From CAWDVK01 sp963805715 (lineage in GTDB: Bacteria > Actinomycetota > Actinomycetes > Streptosporangiales > Streptosporangiaceae), in contig CAWDVK010000009.1 in the NCBI GenBank assembly GCA_963805715.1, positions 124,001 through 188,000 of the forward strand: a DNA stretch of 64,000 bases, given 5' to 3'. Shown here piece after piece: positions 50,572-59,942 of this stretch; position 1 is the first letter of the stretch, and each line of letters opens with the position of its first letter. Both the position numbers and the translations under genes were made by a program. Under the pieces are notes generated by a model. It did no database searches. It was given only the letters and a program-made list of their open reading frames with translations, and was not told the DNA's origin.

Positions 50572-51912
50572 CTAGCTCGCGTAGTCCAGCAGCGGCTGAG
50601 CGCGGCTCGGGTGCCGCAGCTTCGACAGCGACTGCTTCTCCAGCTGCCGGATCCGCTCCCTGGTCAGCCCGAGGGCCTTGCCGATCTCATCCAGCGTGTG
50701 CGGGTTGCCGTCGTACAGGCCGAACCGCATCGACATGATGATCGCCTCGCGCTGCGTCAGGCCATCCAGCGCATGCCGCAGCTGGTCGGCCAGCAGCTGC
50801 CGGTCCACCAGCTCGGAGGCCTCCGGCGCATCGATGTCCTCGATCAGGTCGCCGATGCTCGTCTCGCCATCCTCGCCGATCGTCGAGTCGAGGCTGATCG
50901 GCTGCCGGCTGGTGCGCAGCAGCTCCTCGATCTGGTCCGGCGTGCGGTCCAGCTCGACCGCCAGCTCCTCCGGGGTCGGCTCCCGGCCGAGCCGCTGGTG
51001 CATGTCGCGCTCGACCCGGCTCAGCTTGCTGAGCATCTCCAGCACGTGCACCGGCAGCCTGATCGTCCTGGCCGAGTCGGCGAAGCCGCGCTGGATCGCC
51101 TGCCGGATCCACCACATGGCGTACGTCGAGAACTTGTAGCCCTTGGCGTAGTCGAACTTCTCCACGGCCCTGATCAGGCCCAGGTTGCCCTCCTGGACCA
51201 CGTCCAGCAGGGACAGCCCGCGGTCGCTGTACTTCTTCGCCACCGAGACCACGAGCCGCAGGTTGGCCTCGAGCATGTGCGCCTTGGCCCGGCGGCCGTC
51301 CTCGGCCACGGCCTCCAGGTCAGCGCGGTACTGCCGGGAGAGCCTCTTCTCGGTCTCCAGCTTGTGCTCGGCGAACAGCCCGGCCTCGATCCGCTTGGCC
51401 AGCTCGACCTCTTCCGCGGCGGTCAGCAGGTTCCTGCGGCCGATCGACTTCAGGTACGTGTGCACCGAGTCGCCCATGACCGACGTCTGGTCGTCCAGGT
51501 CGGTCTCGGCCACCATGCCCAGGGCGCCCGCAGCCTCGGCGGCCACCGCGTCAGCCATCCCGGCGGCAGCCAGCTCCGCGGGGTCGGCCGCGGGGTCGGC
51601 CGCGCTGGCCGCCTGCTCGGCGCCGCGCCCCGCGGGTGTGATCGTGCTCACAGTGGCCTCAGCGGACCCGGCGGGGTCAGCGCCGGCCTCGGCCGCGGCC
51701 GTCTCATTGCCGAGCTGAACGCCTGCCTCGGTGAGCTCCCGGATGATGGAACGGGCCTCAGTCGGGGAAATCCGCGCTTCCTCGAAGGCGGCGCGAAGCT
51801 CGGCCAGGGATAGCCGGCCATGGCCCCGCCCGCGCTGGATCAGCTCATCGACATGCGTGAAGGTAGCGTCCTCGTCGTGTCTCCCGGACACGGCTACCGC
51901 TGTCCTCGGCAT
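50572..51912 (-). CDS. sigA: Principal-type RNA polymerase sigma factor (SigA/HrdB class)
   Basis: 446 residues from ATG 51912, set by AAGGGAGGTG; the open frame to 52008 adds 32 unrelated residues. Region 1.1-like N-terminus is followed by an Ala/Glu-rich stretch (about 60-120), region 1.2 (VHTYLKSIGRRNLLTAAEEV), region 2 with YAKGYKFSTYAMWWIRQAI (2.3/2.4), region 3, and region 4.2 (GLTRERIRQLEKQSLSKLRH). These are the marks of a group 1 or group 2 sigma-70. Which paralogue it is cannot be decided from the window. Transcribed away from menE, with its own terminator. Confidence 0.9.
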   Translation of the reverse strand: MPRTAVAVSGRHDEDATFTHVDELIQRGRGHGRLSLAELRAAFEEARISPTEARSIIRELTEAGVQLGNETAAAEAGADPAGSAEATVSTITPAGRGAEQAASAADPAADPAELAAAGMADAVAAEAAGALGMVAETDLDDQTSVMGDSVHTYLKSIGRRNLLTAAEEVELAKRIEAGLFAEHKLETEKRLSRQYRADLEAVAEDGRRAKAHMLEANLRLVVSVAKKYSDRGLSLLDVVQEGNLGLIRAVEKFDYAKGYKFSTYAMWWIRQAIQRGFADSARTIRLPVHVLEMLSKLSRVERDMHQRLGREPTPEELAVELDRTPDQIEELLRTSRQPISLDSTIGEDGETSIGDLIEDIDAPEASELVDRQLLADQLRHALDGLTQREAIIMSMRFGLYDGNPHTLDEIGKALGLTRERIRQLEKQSLSKLRHPSRAQPLLDYAS

Positions 51913-52064
51913 GAGACACCTCCCTTCGTATGCGCATCTCGCCCATGCGCTGGTCGCTGCGCCCGGGGGAGCGCAGTTTCTGTCGTCGGGGACCGGCGCA
52001 CTTGGCACTGAGGCGCACCGGCACTACTTTGTAACGCATAGCGCGGCTAAATGTTCCCGCGCCG

Positions 52065-53282
52065 CTACATCGCGCCTGCTGGCGACCCCTCGCTCGCCAG
52101 CTCCCTGAGTGCCGCGCGGTCGGGCTTTCCCGACGGCAGCAGCGGGACGGCTGGCAGCACGAACAGCTGCCGGGGCGCGGCGTAGGCAGGCAGCCGCTCC
52201 CGGACGTGCGCCCGCACCTCGTCGAGGCCGGGCACCGCCGCGGGATCGGCCGGCACCACGAATGCCGTGACCAGCTCGCCCCACTGCCGGTCAGGCATCC
52301 CGACAATCACAACGTCGCGGACCGCCTGCATGGTTCCGAGGACCGCCTCGATCTCCCCGGGGACCACCTTCTCGCCTCCCGTGTTGATCAGGTCATCAGC
52401 CCGCCCGCGGACCCTCAGCAGCCCGGATTCATCCAGGAAGCCCAGGTCAGAAGTGCGAAACGAGCCGCCGGACAGGGCCGCCCCGGTCAGCTCCGGTCGC
52501 AGCCGGTAACCGGAGAACAGCACCGGGCCCGCTATCTTTATCCGGCCGTCAGCCTCGAAATCCACCGATACCCCATCAAGCGGCAGGCCGTCGTAGACGC
52601 ATCCCCCGCAGGTCTCGCTCATCCCGTAGGTCGTCACCACCCGGGCCCCGGCCGCTGCCGCCTCGGCAACCAGCCCGGGCGGTGGCGCGGCGCCGCCCAG
52701 CAGGATCGTGCTGAGGGCCGCCAGCGGGGCGCCGGAGTCCAGCAGCCGCCGTAGCTGGGCCGGCACCAGCGAGACGTGCGCGCAGCCGCCGGCCTCGATC
52801 ACGCCGCCGTCCGCCCGGTCGGCCACCACGGGGTCAGTCCCGGCCAGCAGGGATCGGACCAGGACCCCGAGGCCGGCCATGTGGAAGGGCGGCAGGCAGC
52901 ACAGCCACCGCTGGCCCGGCCGGGCGCCGATCCGGGCCAGCGACGCGCCGGCCGACGCCCGCAGCGCCGCCGCGGTCAGCTCGACGCCCTTGGGCTCGCC
53001 GGTCGAGCCGGAGGTGGCGATGACCACGGCCACATCGGCCCGCACGCCCGGCGGTTGCGAGGACGATGCGGGGGGAGATATCCGTTCCGTGCCTTCCGGG
53101 GTCTGGATGGCGGACGGCGCGAGGGTGCCGAGCAGCTGGTCCAGCCGCGCCCTCGGCAGCGCCGGGTCCAGCGGCAGGATGGCCGGGCCGATGCCGTCCA
53201 GCGCCGCTGCCAGGGCCGCCAGCAGCTGGCCGGCGCCAGCCCCGGCCGGGAGCAGGACCGCGTGCAGGGGGCGTGAAGTCAC
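52065..53282 (-). CDS. menE: o-Succinylbenzoate-CoA ligase
   Basis: 405 residues of the ANL adenylating family. P-loop VVIATSGSTGEPKGVELT, A5 TYGMSETCGG, A7 FRTSDLGFLDESG, and the A10 Lys in SGKPDRAALREL are complete. MenE activates o-succinylbenzoate with CoA for the menaquinone pathway, and the call rests on family shape plus position: divergent from menB with 49 bp between starts, in a block with menC, menD and menF. Start GTG 53282. Somewhat shorter than the proteobacterial enzyme, as usual for actinomycetes. Confidence 0.9.
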   Translation of the reverse strand: MTSRPLHAVLLPAGAGAGQLLAALAAALDGIGPAILPLDPALPRARLDQLLGTLAPSAIQTPEGTERISPPASSSQPPGVRADVAVVIATSGSTGEPKGVELTAAALRASAGASLARIGARPGQRWLCCLPPFHMAGLGVLVRSLLAGTDPVVADRADGGVIEAGGCAHVSLVPAQLRRLLDSGAPLAALSTILLGGAAPPPGLVAEAAAAGARVVTTYGMSETCGGCVYDGLPLDGVSVDFEADGRIKIAGPVLFSGYRLRPELTGAALSGGSFRTSDLGFLDESGLLRVRGRADDLINTGGEKVVPGEIEAVLGTMQAVRDVVIVGMPDRQWGELVTAFVVPADPAAVPGLDEVRAHVRERLPAYAAPRQLFVLPAVPLLPSGKPDRAALRELASEGSPAGAM

Positions 53283-53331
53283 GGTCGTAAGGTTAATCCG
53301 GGCAGATCAGGCAGCAGCGAGAGGGCAAGCG

Positions 53332-54162
53332 GTGATCGACTGGAAAGCGTCCGGGCAGCCCGGCGGTCAGGACTACAGCGACATCATCTACGAGACCGCC
53401 GAGGGCATAGCCAAGATCACCATCAACCGGCCCGAGGTTCGCAACGCATTCCGGCCGATCACGCTGTTCGAGCTCTCGACCGCGTTCAGCGTGGCCCGCG
53501 ACGACCCGTCGATCGGCGTCATCATCCTGACCGGGGCCGGCGAGAAGGCCTTCTGCTCCGGCGGCGACCAGCGGATCCGGGGTGACGACGGCTACGTCGA
53601 CCATCAGGGCGTCGGCCGGCTGAACGTGCTCGACCTGCAGGTGCAGATCCGCCGCACGCCCAAGCCGGTGATCGCCATGGTGGCCGGCTACGCGATCGGC
53701 GGCGGCCACGTCCTGCACGTCTGCTGCGACCTCACGATCGCCGCCGACAACGCGGTCTTCGGCCAGACCGGGCCCAAGGTCGGCTCGTTCGACGCCGGCT
53801 ACGGCTCGTCCCTGCTGGCCGCCACCGTGGGGCTGAAGAAGGCACGCGAGATCTGGTACCTGTGCCGGCAGTACAGCGCCGCGGAGGCGCTGCAGATGGG
53901 CCTGGTCAACACCGTCGTCCCGCTGGCGCAGCTGGAGGAGGAGACGGTGGCCTGGGCACGCGAGCTGCTGGAGAAGTCCCCGCTCGCGCTGCGCATGCTG
54001 AAGGGCGCGCTGAACGCGGTCACCGACGGAGCCGCGGGGATGCAGCAGTTCGCCGGCGACGCCACGCTGCTCTACTACATGAGCGAGGAAGCGCAGGAAG
54101 GCCGCGACGCCTACGTCGGCAAGCGGCAGCCGGACTTCACCAGGTTCCCGCGCCGTCCGTGA
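53332..54162 (+). CDS. menB: 1,4-Dihydroxy-2-naphthoyl-CoA synthase
   Basis: 276 residues from GTG 53332, set by GAGAGGGCAAG; the longer frame is a shadow of menE. Crotonase fold with AFCSGGDQRIRGDDGY, AMVAGYAIGGGHVLHVCCDL and GPKVGSFDAGYGSSLLA, which are specific to MenB; YYMSEEAQEGRDAY and KRQPDFTRFPRRP are the C-terminal signature. MenB cyclises OSB-CoA to DHNA-CoA. It overlaps menC by 4 bp (GTGA). Confidence 0.96.
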   Translation: MIDWKASGQPGGQDYSDIIYETAEGIAKITINRPEVRNAFRPITLFELSTAFSVARDDPSIGVIILTGAGEKAFCSGGDQRIRGDDGYVDHQGVGRLNVLDLQVQIRRTPKPVIAMVAGYAIGGGHVLHVCCDLTIAADNAVFGQTGPKVGSFDAGYGSSLLAATVGLKKAREIWYLCRQYSAAEALQMGLVNTVVPLAQLEEETVAWARELLEKSPLALRMLKGALNAVTDGAAGMQQFAGDATLLYYMSEEAQEGRDAYVGKRQPDFTRFPRRP

Positions 54163-55331
54163 GCGGCGCCCGGGCGGCCGGCCCGTCATCCGGCCAGCGC
54201 GCGGCGGGCCGCCAGGCCGCCCCGGGCCGCCAGGCCAGCACGGGGCTGGCCGCTGACCTGCTGGCGCAGGTCCTGCCGAGCCTGCGCGCCTACTCGATCC
54301 CCATGCCCACCAGGTTCCGCGGCATCACCGTCCGCGAGGGCGCGCTGCTGCGCGGGCCGGCCGGATGGGGCGAGTTCTCCCCGTTCGCCGAGTACCAGCC
54401 GCCGGAATGCGCCCGCTGGCTGGCCTGCGCGCTCGAGTCCGCGTGCCTGGGCTGGCCGCCGCCGCGGCGAGACCGGATCGGGGTCAATGTCACCGTGCCC
54501 GCCGTGAGCCCGGGCCGGGCTCGCGGGATCGTCGCGAGGTCGGGCTGCCGGACGGCGAAGGTCAAGGTGGCCGAGCACGGGCAGCCGGAATCCGATGACA
54601 TCGCCCGGGTCGCCGCCGTCCGGGAGGCCATCGGGCCTGCCGGGCGCATCCGGGTCGACGCCAACGGCGGCTGGGACGTTGGCCAGGCAGCGCGGATGCT
54701 GCAGGCGCTGGCGCCGCTGCGGCTCGAGTACGCCGAGCAGCCGTGCGCGACCCTGCCCGAGCTCGCTGAGCTGCGTCAGCTGACGGACGTGCCGCTGGCG
54801 GCCGATGAGTCGATCCGCCGGGCCGAGGACCCGCTCGCCGTGCGGGCGGCCGGGGCCGCCGACATCGTGGTGCTGAAGGCGCAGCCGCTCGGCGGCGTGC
54901 GGGCCGCCCTCGCCATCGCGGCCGCCTGCGAGCTGCCCGTGGTGGTGTCCAGCGCCGTGGAGACCTCCGCCGGCCTCGCCGCCGGCGTCGCCCTGGCCGC
55001 TGCCCTGCCCGAGCTGCGCTACGACTGCGGGCTGGCCACCATGAGCCTGCTGGGCGGCGACGTGACGGCCAGGCCGCTGGCCGCCAGCGGCGGATTCCTG
55101 CCGGTCCGCGCCGTCGAGCCGGACGACGAGCTGCTCACCCGGTGGGCGGCCGACCCGGAGCCCTGGCGGGCCCGGATCCTGGCCGCGGCCGGGCACCTGG
55201 ACGACTCCTGGCTGGAGCTGAGCCCCGGGGTGCCCGAAGCCGGGGTGCCGGAAGCCAGAGTGCCGGAAGCCAGATCGCAGGAAGCCGGAGCGGAGCAGGA
55301 GACCGGGATGCCAGGGGCCGCTGCCCGGTGA
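54159..55331 (+). CDS. menC: o-Succinylbenzoate synthase
   Basis: 390 residues from GTG 54159, overlapping menB (GTGA). Enolase-superfamily barrel: catalytic Lys in AKVKVAEHG, metal ligands in RVDANGGW (Asp), LEYAEQPC (Glu) and LAADESIRR (Asp), and second Lys in VVLKAQPLGG. MenC dehydrates SHCHC to OSB. Usual MenC is 310-370 residues; here the first 35 residues are Ala/Gly/Gln-rich and the last 35 are a repetitive tail (VPEAGVPEARVPEARSQEAG), probably added by repeat growth. Overlaps menD by 4 bp. Confidence 0.92.
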   Translation: MSGARAAGPSSGQRAAGRQAAPGRQASTGLAADLLAQVLPSLRAYSIPMPTRFRGITVREGALLRGPAGWGEFSPFAEYQPPECARWLACALESACLGWPPPRRDRIGVNVTVPAVSPGRARGIVARSGCRTAKVKVAEHGQPESDDIARVAAVREAIGPAGRIRVDANGGWDVGQAARMLQALAPLRLEYAEQPCATLPELAELRQLTDVPLAADESIRRAEDPLAVRAAGAADIVVLKAQPLGGVRAALAIAAACELPVVVSSAVETSAGLAAGVALAAALPELRYDCGLATMSLLGGDVTARPLAASGGFLPVRAVEPDDELLTRWAADPEPWRARILAAAGHLDDSWLELSPGVPEAGVPEARVPEARSQEAGAEQETGMPGAAAR

Positions 55332-57235
55332 ACCCCTCTACGGCACTGGCGGCGGTCCTCGCCGACGAGCTCATCCGGTGCGGGCTGCGCGAGGCGGTGC
55401 TGGCGCCGGGCTCCCGCAGCGCGCCGCTGGCGCTGGCCCTGCATGCCCGGGCCGAGGCCGGCGGCGTCCGGCTGCACGTGCGCATCGACGAGCGCAGCGC
55501 GTCCTTCCTCGCCCTGGGCCTGGCCAAGGCCAGCCGCCGCCCGGTGGCGCTGGTCTGCACGTCCGGCACGGCGGCGGCGCACTTCCACGCGGCCGTCATC
55601 GAGGCGGACGAGGCGGGCGTGCCGCTGATCGTGCTGACCGCGGACCGGCCGCCGGAACTGCGCGGAACCGGCGCCAGCCAGACGATTGACCAGCTGAAGC
55701 TCTACGGCTCGGCGGTGCGCTGGTTCTGCGAGCTGGGCGTGCCGGAAGCGCTGCCGGGGATGGCCGGGTACTGGCGGTCGCTCACCTGCCGGGCCTGGGG
55801 CCAGGCGGCTGGTCTGGGCGGCGGCCACGGCGTGCCGGGGCCAGTGCACCTGAACGTGCCGCTGCGCGATCCGCTGGTGCCCGACGACGGCGAGCCTGCG
55901 GCTGCCCTCACGGCCAGCTCGGGCGGCTGGCCCGAGTCACTCGACGGCCGCCCCGGCAATCGGCCGTGGACCAGCTTTGCCGACCCGGCCGCCGGGCCCG
56001 GCTGGCCGGCCATCGAGCTGCCCTGGGCTGAGCGCGGCCTGATCATCTGCGGGGACGGTGACTACGACGCCGAGCCCCTGCTGCGGCTCGCCGGCCAGGC
56101 CGGCTGGCCCGTGCTGGCCGAGCCATCCTCGAACGCCCGCCGGGGGCCGAACGCGCTGCCCGCCTACGCTTACCTGCTCGCCGATCCGGGCTTCGCCGCC
56201 GCGCACCGGCCCGACGTCATCGTGTCGGCCGGACGGCCGGGCCTGTCCCGCGGCCAGCTGGCCTGCCTGCGCGGCGCGCCGGGGGAGCCGCCGCGGCGGC
56301 ACGTGGTGCTGGCCGCCGGCCCCGGACGGTGGTCCGACCCGGCCCGGACGGCGACCGACGTGGCGGGCAGCGTGCGGCTGGCGCCAGGTCCCGCGGGCGA
56401 CCCGGCCGGGTCCGCCTGGCTGGCGGCCTGGCGTGCGGCCGACGCGGCCGCACGGGCCGCCTCTGATGAGGTACTGGCCGTCGCGCGGCCGCTGCCTGAC
56501 TCACTCAGCGAGCCGCTGCTGGCCCGGACCCTGGCCGCCGCGCTGCCGGACGGCGGCCTGCTCTGGGCAGCGTCCAGCCTCCCGGTTCGCGACCTCGATC
56601 AGCACATGCGGCCACGCAGCGGCCTGCGGGTGCTGGCCAGCCGGGGCGCGAGCGGCATCGACGGGCTGATCTCGGCGGCGATCGGGGCCGCCTGCGCGCA
56701 TCAGGCTGACGGCGGCGGCCCGGCCGCGGCGCTGCTCGGTGACCTGGCGTTCCTGCATGACGCGGCCGGCCTGTTCATCGGGCCGGACGAGCCGCGTCCC
56801 GACCTGTGCCTGGTCGTGGCCAACAACGACGGCGGCGGCATCTTCTCGCTGCTGGAGCAGGCCGCGCTGCCCGTCCCCTTCGAGCGCGTCTTCGGCACCC
56901 CGCACGGCGCCGACCTGAGCAGCCTCGCCGCCGCGGCCGGCATCGGCTACCACCGGCTGGAGCGCGCCGCCGACCTGCCGGCGCTGCTGGGCGGCCCGGC
57001 TCAGGGCGCCGGGGCTCAGCTCGCCCGGATTGAGCGCGCCCGGAGTCAGTACGCCCGGAGTCAGTACGCCCGGAGTCAGTACGCCAGGAGTAGGGGCGGC
57101 CGGGCCGGGGGCGCCGCGGGTGATCGCGGCGGGGGACTGCGGATCATCGAGGCGCGGACCGACCGCGCGGAGGGAACCGAGCTGCGCAAGAAGATCAGCG
57201 CGGCGTGCGCCGCCGCGCTGGCGGGGCTTCGCTGA
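55328..57235 (+). CDS. menD: 2-Succinyl-5-enolpyruvyl-6-hydroxy-3-cyclohexene-1-carboxylate synthase
   Basis: 635 residues from GTG 55328 (GTGA overlap with menC); the longer frame upstream is a shadow. Thiamine-diphosphate enzyme: VLAPGSRSAPLALALH, HVRIDERSASFLALGLAKAS, CTSGTAAAHFHAAVIEAD and TADRPPELRGTGASQTIDQ are MenD landmarks; the ThDP site includes GDLAFLHDAAGL and VVANNDGGGIFSLLEQ. Near the C-terminus a repeat SQYARSQYARSQYARS interrupts an otherwise normal end, encoded by three 15-bp units. The third step-block gene of menaquinone synthesis here. Confidence 0.94.
   Translation: MNPSTALAAVLADELIRCGLREAVLAPGSRSAPLALALHARAEAGGVRLHVRIDERSASFLALGLAKASRRPVALVCTSGTAAAHFHAAVIEADEAGVPLIVLTADRPPELRGTGASQTIDQLKLYGSAVRWFCELGVPEALPGMAGYWRSLTCRAWGQAAGLGGGHGVPGPVHLNVPLRDPLVPDDGEPAAALTASSGGWPESLDGRPGNRPWTSFADPAAGPGWPAIELPWAERGLIICGDGDYDAEPLLRLAGQAGWPVLAEPSSNARRGPNALPAYAYLLADPGFAAAHRPDVIVSAGRPGLSRGQLACLRGAPGEPPRRHVVLAAGPGRWSDPARTATDVAGSVRLAPGPAGDPAGSAWLAAWRAADAAARAASDEVLAVARPLPDSLSEPLLARTLAAALPDGGLLWAASSLPVRDLDQHMRPRSGLRVLASRGASGIDGLISAAIGAACAHQADGGGPAAALLGDLAFLHDAAGLFIGPDEPRPDLCLVVANNDGGGIFSLLEQAALPVPFERVFGTPHGADLSSLAAAAGIGYHRLERAADLPALLGGPAQGAGAQLARIERARSQYARSQYARSQYARSRGGRAGGAAGDRGGGLRIIEARTDRAEGTELRKKISAACAAALAGLR
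57039..57083. repeat. Three 15-bp tandem repeats inside menD
   Basis: CCCGGAGTCAGTACG in three exact copies plus a partial fourth, encoding ARSQY units. The period is a multiple of three, so menD stays in frame. Confidence 0.92.
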
Positions 57236-57443
57236 GGTCGTCGGCGAGATCGCCGCGATGGCGATGGCCAGCGCGCCGCGCGGGCACGGTGATGGCGCCC
57301 GGCGGGCATGGCCGCGACTAGTGCCGGCCGGCCGGCCAGCGATGAACGGGCGGATCCGGCATCGTCTGACCAGTGCGGGGCGTACCGCAGCGCCGGCTGA
57401 CCGGGGCACTGACCGGGGGCACTGACCGGGCCGGCAGCAGCCG

Positions 57444-58706
57444 TCAGCCTTCCAGCGCCTCCTGCACGGGCCGGAACTTGGCCTGCGCCTCGGCTAGCTC
57501 GGCTTCCGGGTCGGAGTCGGCCACGATCCCGCAGCCGGCGAACAGCCGCGCTCGCGATCCGGCGAGCTCCGCGCAGCGCAGCGCGATGCCCCACTCGCCG
57601 TTGCCCGCGGCGTCCAGCCAGCCGACCGGGCCGGCGTAACGACCCCGGTCCATGCCCTCCAGGTCGCGGATGAGCTCCATGGCGACGGCCGCAGGCGTGC
57701 CGCAGACCGCCGCCGTGGGATGCAGCGCGGCCGCCAGGGCGAGTGCCGAGGGACGGCTAGCCGGGGCAGCTGCCAGCCGCCCGTGCACCCGTGTCGCCAG
57801 GTGCTGCACGTTGGCCAGGCGCAGCAGCTCTGGCTGGGCCGAGACATCCAGGTCATCGCAGAGCCGCCCCAGCGCCGACCGGACGTCGGCCACCGCGTAG
57901 GTGTGCTCCTCCACATCCTTGGCCGAGGCGAGCAGCGCGGCGCCCAGCGCATCGTCCTGGGCCGCGTTCCGGCCGCGCGGCGCTGTCCCGGCCAGCACGA
58001 GCGAGTGCACCCGGTCGCCTTCGCGCCTGATCAGCAGCTCGGGGGTAGCGCCGGCCAGGCCGGCGCAGGAGAACGTGTAGCAGTCGGGGTACCGCCTGGC
58101 CAGCCTGCCGAGGACCAGCCGGGCGTCGATCACCTCGGATGCGGTCGCGTACAGGTCCCTGGCCAGCACGACCTTGCGCAGCTCCCCGGCCCTGATCCTG
58201 GCCACCGCCGCCGTCACCGCTTGCTCCCACTGCGGGGCGGAGAGGCTGCCGTCGCTCCAGCGGACCTCGGCCGGCTGGCCGTGCGCCGGCTCCGGCTGCT
58301 CCGGCTCGCTGCCATCGCTGATCGTGGTGAGCCAGGCGGTGCCGCCGCGACGGCCGATGACGGCACGCGGGACAACCAGCACGGAGCCGTCGGAGGCCGG
58401 ATCGAAGGTGAAGCTGCCGAACGCCACCGGCCCGGTGCCCGGCTGCTGAAGCTCGTCGCTGACCTCGGCGCTGTCAAAGAGCTCGCGGAGCCATTTCTCG
58501 CCTGCCGTGAACCGGTCCTCGCCGGCCGGGATGGTCAGCCGGGCCGCCTCGCCCCAGCCGACGAGCCCCTCGCCCCGGCGGATCCAGGCCAGCGCGGACG
58601 GCGAGGGCAGCCCGGCCACCAGGTCCCCGGGATCGGCGATCATGGCGGTCCTGGCCAGCAGCCGCTCAGGCATGCGCCTGCCTGCATCCGCGCGGAGGGC
58701 TCCCAC
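57444..58706 (-). CDS. menF: Isochorismate synthase
   Basis: 420 residues (or 409 from ATG 58673, which has GGCAGGCGC). Chorismate-binding enzyme: IRAGELRKVVLARDL, FSCAGLAGATPELLIRR, LVLAGTAPRG, SAKDVEEHTYAV, LHPTAAVCGTPA and FAGCGIVADSDPEAELAE are the standard blocks. The LAGTA text and neighbours MenD/MenB fit isochorismate synthase rather than anthranilate or salicylate enzymes; it makes the first menaquinone intermediate. It is transcribed toward menD, convergent, 208 bp apart. Confidence 0.9.
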   Translation of the reverse strand: MGALRADAGRRMPERLLARTAMIADPGDLVAGLPSPSALAWIRRGEGLVGWGEAARLTIPAGEDRFTAGEKWLRELFDSAEVSDELQQPGTGPVAFGSFTFDPASDGSVLVVPRAVIGRRGGTAWLTTISDGSEPEQPEPAHGQPAEVRWSDGSLSAPQWEQAVTAAVARIRAGELRKVVLARDLYATASEVIDARLVLGRLARRYPDCYTFSCAGLAGATPELLIRREGDRVHSLVLAGTAPRGRNAAQDDALGAALLASAKDVEEHTYAVADVRSALGRLCDDLDVSAQPELLRLANVQHLATRVHGRLAAAPASRPSALALAAALHPTAAVCGTPAAVAMELIRDLEGMDRGRYAGPVGWLDAAGNGEWGIALRCAELAGSRARLFAGCGIVADSDPEAELAEAQAKFRPVQEALEG

Positions 58707-58908
58707 GGCAGACCACTTTACGTGCGGCAGCCGGAAGGGCCGGCCGATGGCCCGGCTGCAGCCGGGCCATCGGCCGGATTCCAGCCGGGCGGCCAGCCGC
58801 GAGGCCGCAGCCGCGGGGGCGCGAGGTCGCCGGTCACGGCGCTACCGGAACCGGGCGCCGCGTGCTACCGTTCGGGTATATTCCTGTTTAAGCGATTGGA
58901 TTAATAGG

Positions 58909-59391
58909 ATGTCACCGACGGCTCTCCCGGCGGCCGCGCTCAGCCCGGCGCGGCTCGGCCAGATCGTCAGCTCCGTTGCCGCATCGCCCGGCAGCTGGCA
59001 GGGCGTGCTGCGCTTCGTGCCAGAGCGGCGCTGGTTCTATCGGCTGGACCTCACCACCGACTACGAGGTGTGGCTGCTCAGCTGGCTGCCGGGGCAGGCA
59101 ACCGGATTTCATGACCACGGCGATGCGGCCGGCGCCTTCGCGCTTGCCCTGGGCTCGCTGCAGGAACGGACGGCCGCCGTCGGGCGCACCGGGGTGCGCA
59201 GCCGCGTGCTGAGTGCCCCGTCGGTGCGCACCTTCGGCTCCGCGCACCTGCACGACGTCCGCAACGTCTCAGCCGGGCCAGCGGTCAGCGTGCACGCCTA
59301 CTCACCGCCGCTGTCCGCCATGCGCCGGTACCGGATGTCCCCGGCCGGCCTGGTGCACGCGGGTACCGACGCGGCGGGAGAAGCCTGGTAG
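58909..59391 (+). CDS. Cysteine dioxygenase family protein
   Basis: 160 residues from ATG 58909. The iron-site histidines are H68 and H70 in GFHDHGDAAGAF and H115 in LHDVRN, the layout of type I cysteine dioxygenase. Such enzymes oxidise cysteine to cysteine sulfinate; related thiol dioxygenases use other thiols. The upstream DNA is AT-rich for this genome, with a -10-like TATATT at 58877-58882 and no strong ribosome-binding site. The rhodanese gene follows 107 bp downstream, a frequent pair in actinomycetes. Confidence 0.88.
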   Translation: MSPTALPAAALSPARLGQIVSSVAASPGSWQGVLRFVPERRWFYRLDLTTDYEVWLLSWLPGQATGFHDHGDAAGAFALALGSLQERTAAVGRTGVRSRVLSAPSVRTFGSAHLHDVRNVSAGPAVSVHAYSPPLSAMRRYRMSPAGLVHAGTDAAGEAW

Positions 59392-59498
59392 CACGCCGCC
59401 GTCAAGCCGGGGACGCATCAGCGAATCCGCCCGGCGCCGGCCAGATAGATGGCGGCCGGCTACTGTTCCGCCGCACGGGCACCACGGAAAGGCGGGAC

Positions 59499-59942
59499 AT
59501 GAGCAGTCGGCCGGCCGGCAGCCGGACCATCGACGAGATCCTGGCGGCGGCCCGCGGCAGGCTGCGGCGGCTGGGACCGGCGGAGGCGCAGCAGGCCGCC
59601 GGCCGGGGAGCCGCGCTCGTTGACATCAGGCCGCAGGCGCAGCGCGCGACCGAGGGCGAGATCCCCGGTGCCCTGCTGATCGAGCGCAATGTCCTGGAGT
59701 GGCGCCTCGACCCGGCATCCAGCGCGCGGCTCCCGATCGCGCGCTACGACCTTCAGGTCATCGTCGTCTGCTCGGAGGGCTATACCTCCAGCCTGGCCGC
59801 GGCGGCGCTGCAGGATCTCGGCGTGAGCCGCGCGACCGACCTCGATGGCGGCTTCCGGGCCTGGCAGGCCGCCGGGCTGCCAGTGACGCCGGCGGCCCCG
59901 GCGGCCCCGGCGGCGCCGCCGGGTCACAGCAGCGAGAGCTGA
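59499..59942 (+). CDS. Rhodanese-like sulfurtransferase
   Basis: 147 residues with one rhodanese domain. The active loop is VVCSEGYTSSLAA with catalytic C91, AALVDIRPQAQRA is the start block and LDGGFRAWQAAGLPV the end. Transfers sulfane sulfur; pairs with the cysteine dioxygenase just upstream in sulfur-amino-acid metabolism. The tail PAAPAAPAAPPGHSSES is low complexity. Convergent overlap of 19 bp with the radical SAM gene. GGCGGGAC lies before ATG 59499. Confidence 0.9.
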   Translation: MSSRPAGSRTIDEILAAARGRLRRLGPAEAQQAAGRGAALVDIRPQAQRATEGEIPGALLIERNVLEWRLDPASSARLPIARYDLQVIVVCSEGYTSSLAAAALQDLGVSRATDLDGGFRAWQAAGLPVTPAAPAAPAAPPGHSSES

